DNA of 30,150 nt from a virus, in the IMG/VR virus record IMGVR_UViG_3300017758_000074, positions 1-30,150 of that record; one strand, written 5' to 3'. The notes beneath the pieces are model-generated. The model ran no database searches. It saw only the letters and a program-made list of their open reading frames with translations, and had not been told where the DNA came from. A program made the translations under genes and the position numbers. Positions 1 to 6,996 of this stretch are shown piece by piece (within the stretch, counting starts at the first letter, position 1; each line of letters begins with the position of its first letter).

Positions 1-123
1 CAAAGCAACCTTAATATTGTCTCCAATCTGGCCATACGGTTGGTAAGGTTTGGTTCTGGCTTGATAGAATGGTTTGGTAAAGAATGATTAGAGCGGTGCA
101 TCTCCAAGTAGTATGTTGATACC
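1..123. repeat. Terminal direct repeat, copy 1 (genome closes on itself)
   Basis: Bases 1-123 are identical to 30028-30150. The repeat lies in non-coding DNA and holds two TTGGTAAG-type motifs (40-48 and 74-82). An exact repeat at both ends of a contig means either a circular assembly with an overlap of about one k-mer or a true short terminal redundancy of the packaged genome; the sequence alone cannot decide. In either case the unique length is 30027 bp and no gene is cut at the ends. Confidence 0.95.
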
Positions 124-193
124 CAAGCAACCCTTCTCACCTAAATAACACCCCTCTATGTGTGTCTAAAGGCTATTCATTTGTGGGTCAATG
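124..193. other. Non-coding stretch continuing the junction region
   Basis: With 1-123 and the right end (29997-30027) this forms a gap of about 220 bases of the closed circle between the stop of the 151-aa gene at 194 and the 38-aa ORF at 29996. I find no convincing ORF in it; a 40-codon TTG-initiated frame on the minus strand has no support. It may hold part of an origin or control region together with the TTGGTAAG motifs. Confidence 0.5.
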
Positions 194-649
194 CTATGCA
201 AAATGCAACGTGTCCGTGTCACTTGTTTGCAGTATCCTTATCAGTTCTTTCTGCTCCAATAGATCCAAACGACTCTGTTGTTTGAATTCCTTGCCTGTTG
301 TCTCTGTGACGTGCTTGTGGAATCTCAAATAGTGTATTGGTCTAACCACCTTTGTGAATATAGCACTCTGATATCTTATCTGATCCCGTATCAATGCAAA
401 GGTCACTGCCGCTTCCACTTGCTTCTTCCAGTCTGAATATTGTGCGTCTATTTCACCTCTCTTCACAAGATCCTCACTGAAGTTTCTGATTACTTTGTGT
501 AACTCCTCGCAGTAATGTTCTTGGCTTTCTGGATCGCGATGCCAGTCCAGTTGTTGCATTAGACTTTTCGCTCGGTCAGTTGGATATATGGCCATCAATG
601 TCAGTGCCACCGAACGGTCCTTTGCCCTAAGTTTTGTGTATGCTATCAT
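194..649 (-). CDS. Hypothetical protein, 151 aa
   Basis: I do not recognise this protein. It is a mostly helical, charged, soluble-looking sequence with no signal peptide or membrane segment. The ATG at 649 overlaps the TGA of the upstream 223-aa gene (ATGA) and has an AAGGA-type ribosome site, so the two genes form an operon from the promoter near 1365. Its place in the early-looking block, beside the non-coding junction region, would fit a role in replication, regulation or host takeover, but nothing in the sequence proves this. Confidence 0.8.
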   Translation of the reverse strand: MIAYTKLRAKDRSVALTLMAIYPTDRAKSLMQQLDWHRDPESQEHYCEELHKVIRNFSEDLVKRGEIDAQYSDWKKQVEAAVTFALIRDQIRYQSAIFTKVVRPIHYLRFHKHVTETTGKEFKQQSRLDLLEQKELIRILQTSDTDTLHFA

Positions 650-1317
650 ATATTTTCCTTACGCTTTGTATAGGTAGTGGTGTAGTGTTTGTTAAGGAAG
701 TCCCTGTCAGGCCTCACGGTATAGAAGTTGCCTTTGGTCTCACCCGTCGTTTGTTCCTCACTATCTATCACACGCACCTCTCCCGGTTCTACTGACTCTA
801 TCTCAGTCCTCCAATTGACGTGGGTGTTGAAGTCTGCCAACCTATCATTCGCGAACTTCCAGGCCATTGTTCTGTCTGTGGCTTCTATACACATCTCAGC
901 GAAACTTATACCTTGTAGTGTTACTATGAACTTCTGTATTGGTCCTTCAAGTTCTCTTGGCACTTCTTTTATCTCCACTGCAGGTTTCTGTTGTGCTGAC
1001 AATGGAGTCCGGTTCATCTGATACTTCACTGCCCACTTCCTTGCATCGTGTTTGAAGAACTTGTCCATCCTGTCTGGGAAGTGTGATTCACTTGGTGTTG
1101 TGCTTATGGTCCAAGCACCCGTGAATATGTATTCACCTCGCTCATTCACTTGTTCATTGTTCTGTAGATACTCAAGGAACTTGCCTGTGGCAATACCTTT
1201 GATGTTCAGGAACTTGATGTTTGCTCCTCCATACACAGTCTCTACCTGTTTCGTAAGCACACCAAACTTCTCCATTGTTTCGTATGCCATCTTCTCTGTC
1301 TTATCTTGCTTTGACAT
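646..1317 (-). CDS. Hypothetical early protein, 223 aa
   Basis: Product unknown. The gene starts at an ATG with an AGGAGG ribosome site about 8 bases upstream and a 35-base leader after a near-consensus sigma70 promoter, so it should be strongly expressed early. The protein is soluble, with a mixed beta/alpha look in the first half, a segment around residues 125-165 with aromatic and charged residues, and a basic tail (ending KRKENI). It is the first gene of an operon with the 151-aa gene. A single-strand-binding or other nucleic-acid role is possible from position and charge, but I see no family signature. Confidence 0.82.
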   Translation of the reverse strand: MSKQDKTEKMAYETMEKFGVLTKQVETVYGGANIKFLNIKGIATGKFLEYLQNNEQVNERGEYIFTGAWTISTTPSESHFPDRMDKFFKHDARKWAVKYQMNRTPLSAQQKPAVEIKEVPRELEGPIQKFIVTLQGISFAEMCIEATDRTMAWKFANDRLADFNTHVNWRTEIESVEPGEVRVIDSEEQTTGETKGNFYTVRPDRDFLNKHYTTTYTKRKENI

Positions 1318-1351
1318 TTTTTCCTCCTATGTTTTTCGTTGTCATAGTGTT

Positions 1352-1379
1352 AGTATAACACAGGATACGGATATGTCAA
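1352..1379 (-). promoter_or_regulatory. Strong sigma70-type promoter for the 223-aa/151-aa operon
   Basis: Read on the minus strand: TTGACA (1379-1374), 16-bp spacer, TATACT (1357-1352), preceded by TGTGT so that it is also an extended -10. Transcription should start near 1345, giving a leader of roughly 30 bases before the ATG at 1317. A tandem TTGGTAAGG pair lies about 7 bp upstream of the -35 box. Confidence 0.8.
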
Positions 1380-1385
1380 TCCGGT

Positions 1386-1403
1386 TTGGTAAGGTTGGTA
1401 AGG
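1386..1403. repeat. Tandem TTGGTAAGG repeat upstream of promoter
   Basis: TTGGTAAGG occurs twice back to back (1386-1394 and 1395-1403). The same nonamer, or it with the last base or bases changed, occurs at 40-48, 74-82, 29568-29576 and 29694-29702. The placement just upstream of a -35 box suggests a regulator site or an iteron. It sits between the promoter and the end of the 97-aa gene. Confidence 0.5.
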
Positions 1404-1415
1404 AGGTTTTGTCCG

Positions 1416-1709
1416 TTAATATTCTTCTTCACCAAGCACTCTCCAAACGATTGCCTTTTCCAACCATTGGGGACATCTTGGATCTGCCAACAATGTCCTG
1501 TAGAATGCCCTGCAACTGATCCATTCTTCTGCGTCGATGTAGTCCTCATTGTCCTCCTCCTCGGACATTGGTTCGTATCTAAGGTCCTTGCGATATTCAA
1601 CCACTGCATTGATGTGACGTCTGTTCAGTTCCTGTATGGTGAATTCCTGCAATTGATCCAGTGTGGTGAAGCGATGTATGTTTGCGAATATGGTGTCAAG
1701 TATCGTCAT
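1416..1709 (-). CDS. Hypothetical acidic protein, 97 aa
   Basis: Unknown function. The protein has a strongly acidic centre (SEEEDNEDYIDAEEW, about residues 49-63) and an acidic end (LGEEEY). I prefer this frame over the overlapping frame 1376-1609 because its composition is protein-like and its start follows a long leader. The ATG at 1709 lies inside a perfect 12-bp palindrome (GTCATATATGAC, 1705-1716), which could be a repressor site or mask the start. Small acidic early phage proteins are sometimes DNA mimics, but this is only a suggestion from charge. Confidence 0.65.
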   Translation of the reverse strand: MTILDTIFANIHRFTTLDQLQEFTIQELNRRHINAVVEYRKDLRYEPMSEEEDNEDYIDAEEWISCRAFYRTLLADPRCPQWLEKAIVWRVLGEEEY

Positions 1710-1716
1710 ATATGAC
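1705..1716. promoter_or_regulatory. 12-bp perfect palindrome over a start codon
   Basis: GTCATATATGAC is self-complementary and contains the ATG of the 97-aa gene. It could be a dimeric protein operator or a small RNA hairpin. A palindrome of this length can also arise by chance in AT-rich DNA. Confidence 0.35.
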
Positions 1717-1902
1717 CGTGACCTTTAAGGGGATATGCCAAGCCTATGTCAGAAAACCTGAACACAAAAAGGCCACGGTTCGAAAGTGTTGGAGGAGGTA
1801 TGGCTCATATGGTTGTAGGAAACAACCACGTTAGTCGTTATGCTCTGCAAGGAGTTTAAACAACATCTCCCCCAACAACAGTATTTACTATGATCGAAAA
1901 AA
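1710..1902 (-). other. Untranslated leader/intergenic stretch with hairpin
   Basis: This is a 193-bp gap between the 74-aa and 97-aa genes. It holds a TATAAATA-like AGTAAATA (1889-1882) and a perfect 7-bp hairpin, TGGTTGTAGGAAACAACCA (1810-1828, AGGAA loop). An 11-codon ORF (1838-1803 approximately) lacks a properly spaced ribosome site. The gap may be a regulated leader of the 97-aa gene or a small RNA; neither is shown. Confidence 0.4.
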
Positions 1903-2127
1903 TCACGCTATCTTAACGACTCTGGTTGGCTTTCCGTATTTGCGTTTTATCGTGTCAGCGGCCTTGGTGGCACTTTCTTTTGTGACGAAATGTTTGTTCC
2001 AACGTTGCCCCATTATTTCAATCGCGAACAACTGTGGTTTCTTTTCTGTGTCCTTCCAGTGCAAGTCACCTTGCTGTCGCAATTGGGTCTGTTGTTTGAT
2101 CCTGTTCCAGTTAAATCCTTTTGCCAT
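1903..2127 (-). CDS. Hypothetical small basic protein, 74 aa
   Basis: Not recognised. It is lysine/arginine-rich with Q-rich and KK patches and a C-terminal KRKYGKPTRVVKIA segment, so nucleic-acid binding is plausible. The ATG overlaps the stop of the 220-aa gene as TAATG, so the two are translated from one message. No cysteine clusters or membrane segments are visible. Confidence 0.75.
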   Translation of the reverse strand: MAKGFNWNRIKQQTQLRQQGDLHWKDTEKKPQLFAIEIMGQRWNKHFVTKESATKAADTIKRKYGKPTRVVKIA

Positions 2128-2789
2128 TACAGATAATCATCAATATGCACACCCACACTTGACTTCAGTATCGTGTTCGCTGTGCCAGTTGCAATTTGAT
2201 TCATCTTCCTTTGGTTTGAACTTAGATATCCTTTGTCTCCTTTCAAAGGAACTATGATCTTGTGTTCCTTGTGTATGACAATAGCAGTATATCTGTGATC
2301 TTGTTTTTCGGGAACAAGCAACACACTGAGTTCTTTGAGTGTGCTACCTTTCTTGTTCTTGTAACCTGGCATATAGCATTTACTTGCCCTGATCTCTTTG
2401 GTCTTGTATCCTGCGTTCTTTAACTCTTGCCTTGTTTGCTTGACCAACTCATAGTGTGGTGCGGCCCATTCTTCTTTAGTTAAGTTTCTTCTGAAGTGTG
2501 GCCACTCAGTGTTCATCAATGCCCTCGCAGGTTTGAGTTGATTGTTCTTGCAAATTGTAACATTCAATCTTAGATGCTCTATGTTGTTGTTGACGTTGTT
2601 GAACAGATCTAATTTTGCCCATTGCCAGTCCTTTGGTAAGTCCTGGTGGCAATGGCTAATCTTATCTGCTTTCAATTCCTTGACGGAGTCAAAGTTGATT
2701 ACTGATTGCTCACTGGCAATCTGTAATTTGTTTTTATTAGTTGTTATTATGTTGTTAATGTTGTTAATGTTGTTATTGTTTGCCACCAT
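2127..2789 (-). CDS. Hypothetical protein with Asn-rich N-terminus, 220 aa
   Basis: I do not recognise the family. The N-terminus is a low-complexity Asn/Ile stretch (residues 4-20, including NNNNINNINN). The rest is a compact, mixed alpha/beta sequence with a beta-rich centre (ELSVLLVP, TAIVIHKEHKIIVPL). A TTG-initiated extension to 2882 is open, but I choose the ATG at 2789 because AAGGAGG lies 9 bases upstream and the extension overlaps the -10/-35 region. It is the first gene of an operon with the 74-aa gene. Confidence 0.78.
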   Translation of the reverse strand: MVANNNNINNINNIITTNKNKLQIASEQSVINFDSVKELKADKISHCHQDLPKDWQWAKLDLFNNVNNNIEHLRLNVTICKNNQLKPARALMNTEWPHFRRNLTKEEWAAPHYELVKQTRQELKNAGYKTKEIRASKCYMPGYKNKKGSTLKELSVLLVPEKQDHRYTAIVIHKEHKIIVPLKGDKGYLSSNQRKMNQIATGTANTILKSSVGVHIDDYL

Positions 2790-2814
2790 TGTGTATTCCT
2801 CCTTGCATAATAGT

Positions 2815-2843
2815 AGTATATATCCAAACTGGAGAAAAAACAA
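2815..2843 (-). promoter_or_regulatory. Probable promoter for the 220-aa gene
   Basis: On the minus strand TTGTTT (2843-2838), 17-bp spacer, TATACT (2820-2815). The -35 is weak. The -10 overlaps a 13-bp element, ATACTACTATTAT (2819-2807), that occurs again before the first tail-fibre gene (27148-27136), so this could instead be a variant of the late promoter class. Confidence 0.5.
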
Positions 2844-2862
2844 CCTTTTATTAAATATCTGT

Positions 2863-2917
2863 GTGGGTGACTTGCTTTCCAAAGGTCTTACACCTTTCTC
2901 TCCAGCCAGTCACTCAC
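2863..2917. repeat. Nested inverted repeats in the divergent intergenic region
   Basis: The outer arms 2863-2872 and 2908-2917 (GTGGGTGACT / AGTCACTCAC) pair over 10 bases with one G-T wobble. Inside is a perfect 6-bp hairpin, AAAGGT (2881-2886) with ACCTTT (2892-2897). The element lies between the divergent 220-aa and 182-aa genes, so it could be an operator or an RNA switch for either. Confidence 0.45.
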
Positions 2918-3018
2918 CTTTTCTTAAATATTCGTATGCTGTTATCATACCTTTTCTACTGCTTCATTTTGTGTTTGCTTGGATATGCTCAATATGTTAG
3001 AAATAGATATCTCAAGAA

Positions 3019-3567
3019 ATGTTAATTTGGTTTAATTCACCTCTCATAAAGGATTTGGTCAGTTTGGTTCCAAAACAACCAAACGAAATAGGTTGTAACC
3101 ATCTTTACACGTTAAGATCAGTTGATAACTGCGTTGCTTACGATCCAAGAACAAGGGACCAAATTGATCAGGACCTCAAGTCACCTAAATCACCAAAAAC
3201 ACCAAATCTACCAAAGTTTTGGACCAGGAACGGTTGTAGGACTGACCTCTTTGACGAAGTTGTGACACCAAATAGATTGCAACCACAAGATTCAGGCACA
3301 CTTGCCGTAGCACTTGCTATCTTTTATTTGAAAGCCAAGGATATCACTGTGTTAGGATGTGGATGGCACACCAATGACACCAAGAGCCTGTTTGACCACA
3401 GATACACACATAAGAAATGTTTTGAAAAAGGCAACAACAGCAAACTGCAATTACTCAAGACCTATCAAAAAGAATTTGGAGTTAAAATACGATTCGTTTC
3501 GGAACATATAGTGGATCCCGCACTTGGACACGCACAGGTCGAAGATCTACTGAAAGAACTTTCCTAA
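3019..3567 (+). CDS. Sialyltransferase/DUF115-like protein, 182 aa
   Basis: This is the only convincing plus-strand gene. The pattern recalls the Rossmann-like DUF115/sialyltransferase-type proteins: IGCNHLY (24-30), a VDNCVAYDPR segment (35-44), then DSGTLAVALAIFYL (91-104) and DITVLGCGW (108-116), which resembles the usual SG-x-A-x-x-A and I-x-L-x-G-x-D elements. The N-terminal GNGPS-like motif appears degenerate (FNSPL), so catalytic activity is uncertain. A stop codon lies five codons before the ATG, fixing the start; no strong ribosome site or plus-strand promoter is seen. Its 3' end overlaps the convergent 68-aa gene by 86 bases. Role could be surface glycan or nucleotide-sugar chemistry; assignment is tentative. 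Confidence 0.6.
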   Translation: MLIWFNSPLIKDLVSLVPKQPNEIGCNHLYTLRSVDNCVAYDPRTRDQIDQDLKSPKSPKTPNLPKFWTRNGCRTDLFDEVVTPNRLQPQDSGTLAVALAIFYLKAKDITVLGCGWHTNDTKSLFDHRYTHKKCFEKGNNSKLQLLKTYQKEFGVKIRFVSEHIVDPALGHAQVEDLLKELS

Positions 3568-3688
3568 ACTTTTTATCAAGCACGAATTTACAGGTGTGTT
3601 GTCCTTGACACTTGTTTCTCTCAGTCTTGTCATCACACGTCCAATGACCAAACTTAACCAATCTCAAGTCAAAAAGACTTTGCTTCAT
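3482..3688 (-). CDS. Small Cys/His-containing protein after the tail-tip gene, 68 aa
   Basis: Unknown product. The ATG overlaps the tail-tip stop as TAATG, the same coupling used through the structural operon, which supports it being real. Cys18, Cys27, Cys33 with His15 and His31 could form a small metal site, and the C-terminal half is basic. The last 86 bases are antisense to the 3' end of the 182-aa plus-strand gene, which is unusual and leaves the C-terminus (residues after about 40) less certain. Confidence 0.55.
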   Translation of the reverse strand: MKQSLFDLRLVKFGHWTCDDKTERNKCQGQHTCKFVLDKKFRKVLSVDLRPVRVQVRDPLYVPKRIVF

Positions 3689-6498
3689 TACGATACCGTG
3701 TGTCTTGTGGCATTCGCGTAATTACTTCTCTTGTTAAGTTCGTTTCTACTTGCTACCCTAACGTCGTATTGCTCACCGCTGGTTACAGGAGCAATGAAGA
3801 ATTGGGTGTCATTTGTTATACCTGCCGTGATGTAAGTTGAATCACCGGCTAACTTAAATTGAACGATATATTCTTTAAAGAACGGATCTGCCGTCGCTGT
3901 CCAGGTCACGCTTAACCTCGATTCAGCAACATAACCCGAAGATGCCTGGTTGGTTGATCCTGAAGTTACCGTAACACCTGTGACTGGTGGGACCGTTAAT
4001 GGGTTAGGTAAATTCAGACTTGGTCTTGTTATGTCTGCTGACTTGGCATTTATAGTGTAAATCGTTGGTTGGTGTTCAAATCCTGTAACCTGGATGTCAC
4101 CTTCCGCATTCAATCTAATGTCTGTAATTCTAAACTGACCATCTAATCCAATGTTTGGACTTGTGACTCTACACAGGTCACCTACTGAAACATTTGATCC
4201 TGCTATGGTCGTAGCAAATTGTATTTGTTTTGCGTTCCTTGATCTTTTGACAAAAACCTCTGCGTATTGTAATGCTTGTTCTCTGCTGGCAACGGTTGGC
4301 AAACTTAATGTTGCTTCTAATCTCTGTCCGTTGTCCTCATTCAAGAAAGTTGTGTCATCAGTCGAACCATCATCAGGATAGATCACCTCATTGGGTTGGA
4401 AGTCCGCATTTGGATCAACATAAGTTACCCTTGCCCTATTGACCTTTGTTTCTTTGTTGTCTCCTATCAATTGTAGGCCACCAACAATGTTGTCAGCATT
4501 GGCAGTAAAACTTACAGGTGGATCCGACGGTATAGATTCAATGTTGTCATCATCACCTGCGTTTTCAATCTTTAATCTAAATACACCTTGGGTGAATGGC
4601 ATAATACCCCTGAAGCCTACCAATAATATTTTACAATTATTCATTATACTGGTTGAAGTTTGCACAACAGCATCGCAAGTAAATGCTTTGCCTGTGGTAG
4701 AACTTGTGTAACTTACAACTTGGTCACATAGTTTGGCCATCTTTCTCCAACTGTTCCAATGGAATGCACTATTAGGTAAGCCTTTCCCGAATCTTGGGTT
4801 ACGCATATAATCTAATAAAATATTGACAGGATTGTTGCCAAATGCCACTGTTTCATCAGCATAAGCCGTAGTGTGATTTTCTTGCACCGGTGCATCTTCT
4901 ATCTGCACACTCAAATAATATTGTGTATTCCTGCTGGTAGAAGAACCGCTATGCGTAACCGTGTTGCTATCACTAAATCTGTAATTTCCCGCAGGCAATA
5001 TGATGGTGTCGTCAATTGAAAGATCTGCTTTATAATTGGAAGAGTTGTTTGGTGTAACACTTCCAAAGGTTACAAAATAAAACTTACCTATCGCTTTGTT
5101 TCTGTTTTCACTATACACGGTCGCACCAGTGCCAGTGTTTTCTATTGTAAAATTGATACTGTTGTCAATTATGCCCACTGGTGTTCCATTTATCTGGGTG
5201 CTCATCTGTTGAATGACTCTTACCTGTGCTTCTTGATTCAATGTAAATGTTACACCTGCATCTTGTATGGTGTTGTTTGAAGTCTGACTGCTTACACTAT
5301 GAATCCTTGTCGCGGTCTCTGATCTCCTATTCAATAGGCCCGATGCTGTGCCTGTCTGTCCTGTGAATGAACCAACTGTCTGTGGTGTATAGGCTGATGT
5401 TAAATCAAATATCTTCTTACCCTTGACTGTAACTTTTACATTAGGTATTCCACCACCATATGGGTTGTTATCAGCATCTTCTTGATCTTCGACCTTCTTC
5501 CATCTAAACTTACAAGCCAAATAAGCCAGTCCTCTCAACCTATGGTCATCTGTCCAACCAGGTGCTTCTTTCAACAAAGACGAAGCAACTTGATCATCTC
5601 TACCGTCAAAAAATTGTAATTCTAATCTGCTTTCATCTGAATATGGACTTGTTGATGAAGTTGTCTTTACTCCGTGAGCAAAACTATTTGGAGTAACAAC
5701 AATATCATCAATCAACAACTGCGTGTAACTATCAACTTGACCTTCTGACAGCACATAGGCCACATACAGATATTCATTACTCGAACCATTCGTAGATACA
5801 AACACTCTTGCTCCACCAACCATCCTTGTTCCATAGACCACAGGCACGTTTGTTATACCTGAGTCTTTGTTTAGTAATACACCTTGTATCTGTTCTGTCT
5901 GTGCCGCTGAAACTTCTGGCACCGTAAGGTCTAAACCAAACGGAGATGTAAATATTTTTACTACACCCTCAACGATGTCTCCAATAAAATCAAAGACTCT
6001 GCTGATGATACCTCCACCACCACCTCCACCTTTGTTATGGACAAGGTAATCGTTGGCATAGTAAGTGTTGTCATTATCTAATTCTAAATTATAAACTTTT
6101 TCAAACCAATTTAATGGATTCCAATTGGCTTTTATTTTTTTAACTTCTATCTGTCCTAATTCCGTAAGGATCTTGTCTCCAACCTTCAATTCTGTGATGT
6201 TTTCTAAGTCCTTGTGATTATGGAACCAATTGTCCCAGGTCTCTGGATCCCACCATTTCTTGTATGGTTTGATTGCCTTCCATCCTGTTGTAGTTTGGAA
6301 TGGGTGTTCTGCTGTCGTAAAATATTCACCATCATTAATGCTGTATTTCTTTCTGAAATGCAAGAACGGAGTGTAGATCTTTTTAACGTGATTTAATTTC
6401 TTAGCACCTCTGATTTGATCACCTATTCTGATATCCTTGATGGCTTTCGTTTCACCATTCGCTAATTTTATCTGTGTATCACCTGCAAAACAACACAT
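3688..6498 (-). CDS. Tail-tip (J-like) protein with N-terminal Hint domain, 936 aa
   Basis: This is a central tail-tip/host-recognition protein carrying a Hint (hedgehog/intein) domain at its very start. Hint blocks: Cys3-F-A-G-D (block A), TAEH at 62-65 (block B), and YNLELDNDNTYYANDYLVHN at 136-155, ending in His154-Asn155. Residue 156 is Lys, followed by seven glycines (157-163), then the tail-tip protein proper (IISRVFDFIGD onward, beta-rich central part, fibronectin III-like C-terminus about 835-936). Without a Cys/Ser/Thr after the Asn, normal splicing is not expected; cleavage at Asn155 would release a Gly-rich N-terminus. It is the last large gene of the tail operon; the TAG of the upstream GNAT gene abuts its ATG. 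Confidence 0.85.
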   Translation of the reverse strand: MCCFAGDTQIKLANGETKAIKDIRIGDQIRGAKKLNHVKKIYTPFLHFRKKYSINDGEYFTTAEHPFQTTTGWKAIKPYKKWWDPETWDNWFHNHKDLENITELKVGDKILTELGQIEVKKIKANWNPLNWFEKVYNLELDNDNTYYANDYLVHNKGGGGGGGIISRVFDFIGDIVEGVVKIFTSPFGLDLTVPEVSAAQTEQIQGVLLNKDSGITNVPVVYGTRMVGGARVFVSTNGSSNEYLYVAYVLSEGQVDSYTQLLIDDIVVTPNSFAHGVKTTSSTSPYSDESRLELQFFDGRDDQVASSLLKEAPGWTDDHRLRGLAYLACKFRWKKVEDQEDADNNPYGGGIPNVKVTVKGKKIFDLTSAYTPQTVGSFTGQTGTASGLLNRRSETATRIHSVSSQTSNNTIQDAGVTFTLNQEAQVRVIQQMSTQINGTPVGIIDNSINFTIENTGTGATVYSENRNKAIGKFYFVTFGSVTPNNSSNYKADLSIDDTIILPAGNYRFSDSNTVTHSGSSTSRNTQYYLSVQIEDAPVQENHTTAYADETVAFGNNPVNILLDYMRNPRFGKGLPNSAFHWNSWRKMAKLCDQVVSYTSSTTGKAFTCDAVVQTSTSIMNNCKILLVGFRGIMPFTQGVFRLKIENAGDDDNIESIPSDPPVSFTANADNIVGGLQLIGDNKETKVNRARVTYVDPNADFQPNEVIYPDDGSTDDTTFLNEDNGQRLEATLSLPTVASREQALQYAEVFVKRSRNAKQIQFATTIAGSNVSVGDLCRVTSPNIGLDGQFRITDIRLNAEGDIQVTGFEHQPTIYTINAKSADITRPSLNLPNPLTVPPVTGVTVTSGSTNQASSGYVAESRLSVTWTATADPFFKEYIVQFKLAGDSTYITAGITNDTQFFIAPVTSGEQYDVRVASRNELNKRSNYANATRHTVS

Positions 6499-6996
6499 CT
6501 ATTTGTTCTCCATTTCAAAATAATAAAAAGGTTTCTTGTGTGGTCCAAACTCAGGATAAAGATCTTTAACTTTAAATCCTAACCATTCCAACCATTTGAT
6601 ATGATCTTTGTGGTCGCAATAAACAAAATTGAATAATTTTTTATACTTTGGTTTGAAGCCTAATATAACTCTCCTACATTCAACTAAAAATTCTCTTTTC
6701 AAGTGTGGGAACTCTGACATCCAATCACTCATAAGCAACCAAGGTTGTCCAATATCTTTCTTGCCTGCAACACCAAACATTCCAACAGGCCTGCCATCCA
6801 CCACAATAGTGTAACTTTCCAAACTTGCGTTGCAAGTTATCTTCATTGCCTCTCTGTTAGGCAGATCTGTCATCCACTTGATTGTGTTTGTGTCTTCTTC
6901 ACGAAGTTTATCTGCAACTATTATTATATCAGTTGCATTGGCTTCTCTGAAGTAACCTTCTATCGCTGTGTGTATGCCTTGTTTCTTTCTTATCAT
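6499..6996 (-). CDS. Gp13-like GNAT-fold protein, 165 aa
   Basis: The layout matches the phage Gp13/DUF2833 GNAT-fold family: an N-terminal (REANATDIIIVADKLREED) helix, a strand with YTIVVDGRPVGMFGV (about 61-75), PWLLMSDW, a helix with RRVILGFK, and a C-terminal HIKWLEWLGF motif (about 132-141), which in this family packs against the cofactor site. T7 gp13 family members are needed for virion assembly; the acetyltransferase activity is not established. Here it sits directly before the tail-tip gene, where lambda-like phages carry the NlpC/P60 protein. The ATG overlaps the previous stop (ATGA). Confidence 0.7.
   Translation of the reverse strand: MIRKKQGIHTAIEGYFREANATDIIIVADKLREEDTNTIKWMTDLPNREAMKITCNASLESYTIVVDGRPVGMFGVAGKKDIGQPWLLMSDWMSEFPHLKREFLVECRRVILGFKPKYKKLFNFVYCDHKDHIKWLEWLGFKVKDLYPEFGPHKKPFYYFEMENK

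Noticed and set aside
1376-1609. Minus-strand ORF of 77 codons overlapping the 97-aa gene
   Set aside because: The other frame is more protein-like, and this ORF would run into the tandem TTGGTAAGG region; no ribosome site.
1770-1795. GGTTCGAAAG resembling a tRNA T-loop
   Set aside because: No acceptor or anticodon stem can be built around it in either strand; the 5-bp T stem does not form.
2790-2882. N-terminal extension of the 220-aa gene from a TTG at 2882
   Set aside because: A strong ribosome site lies before the ATG at 2789, and the extension overlaps the promoter and inverted repeat.
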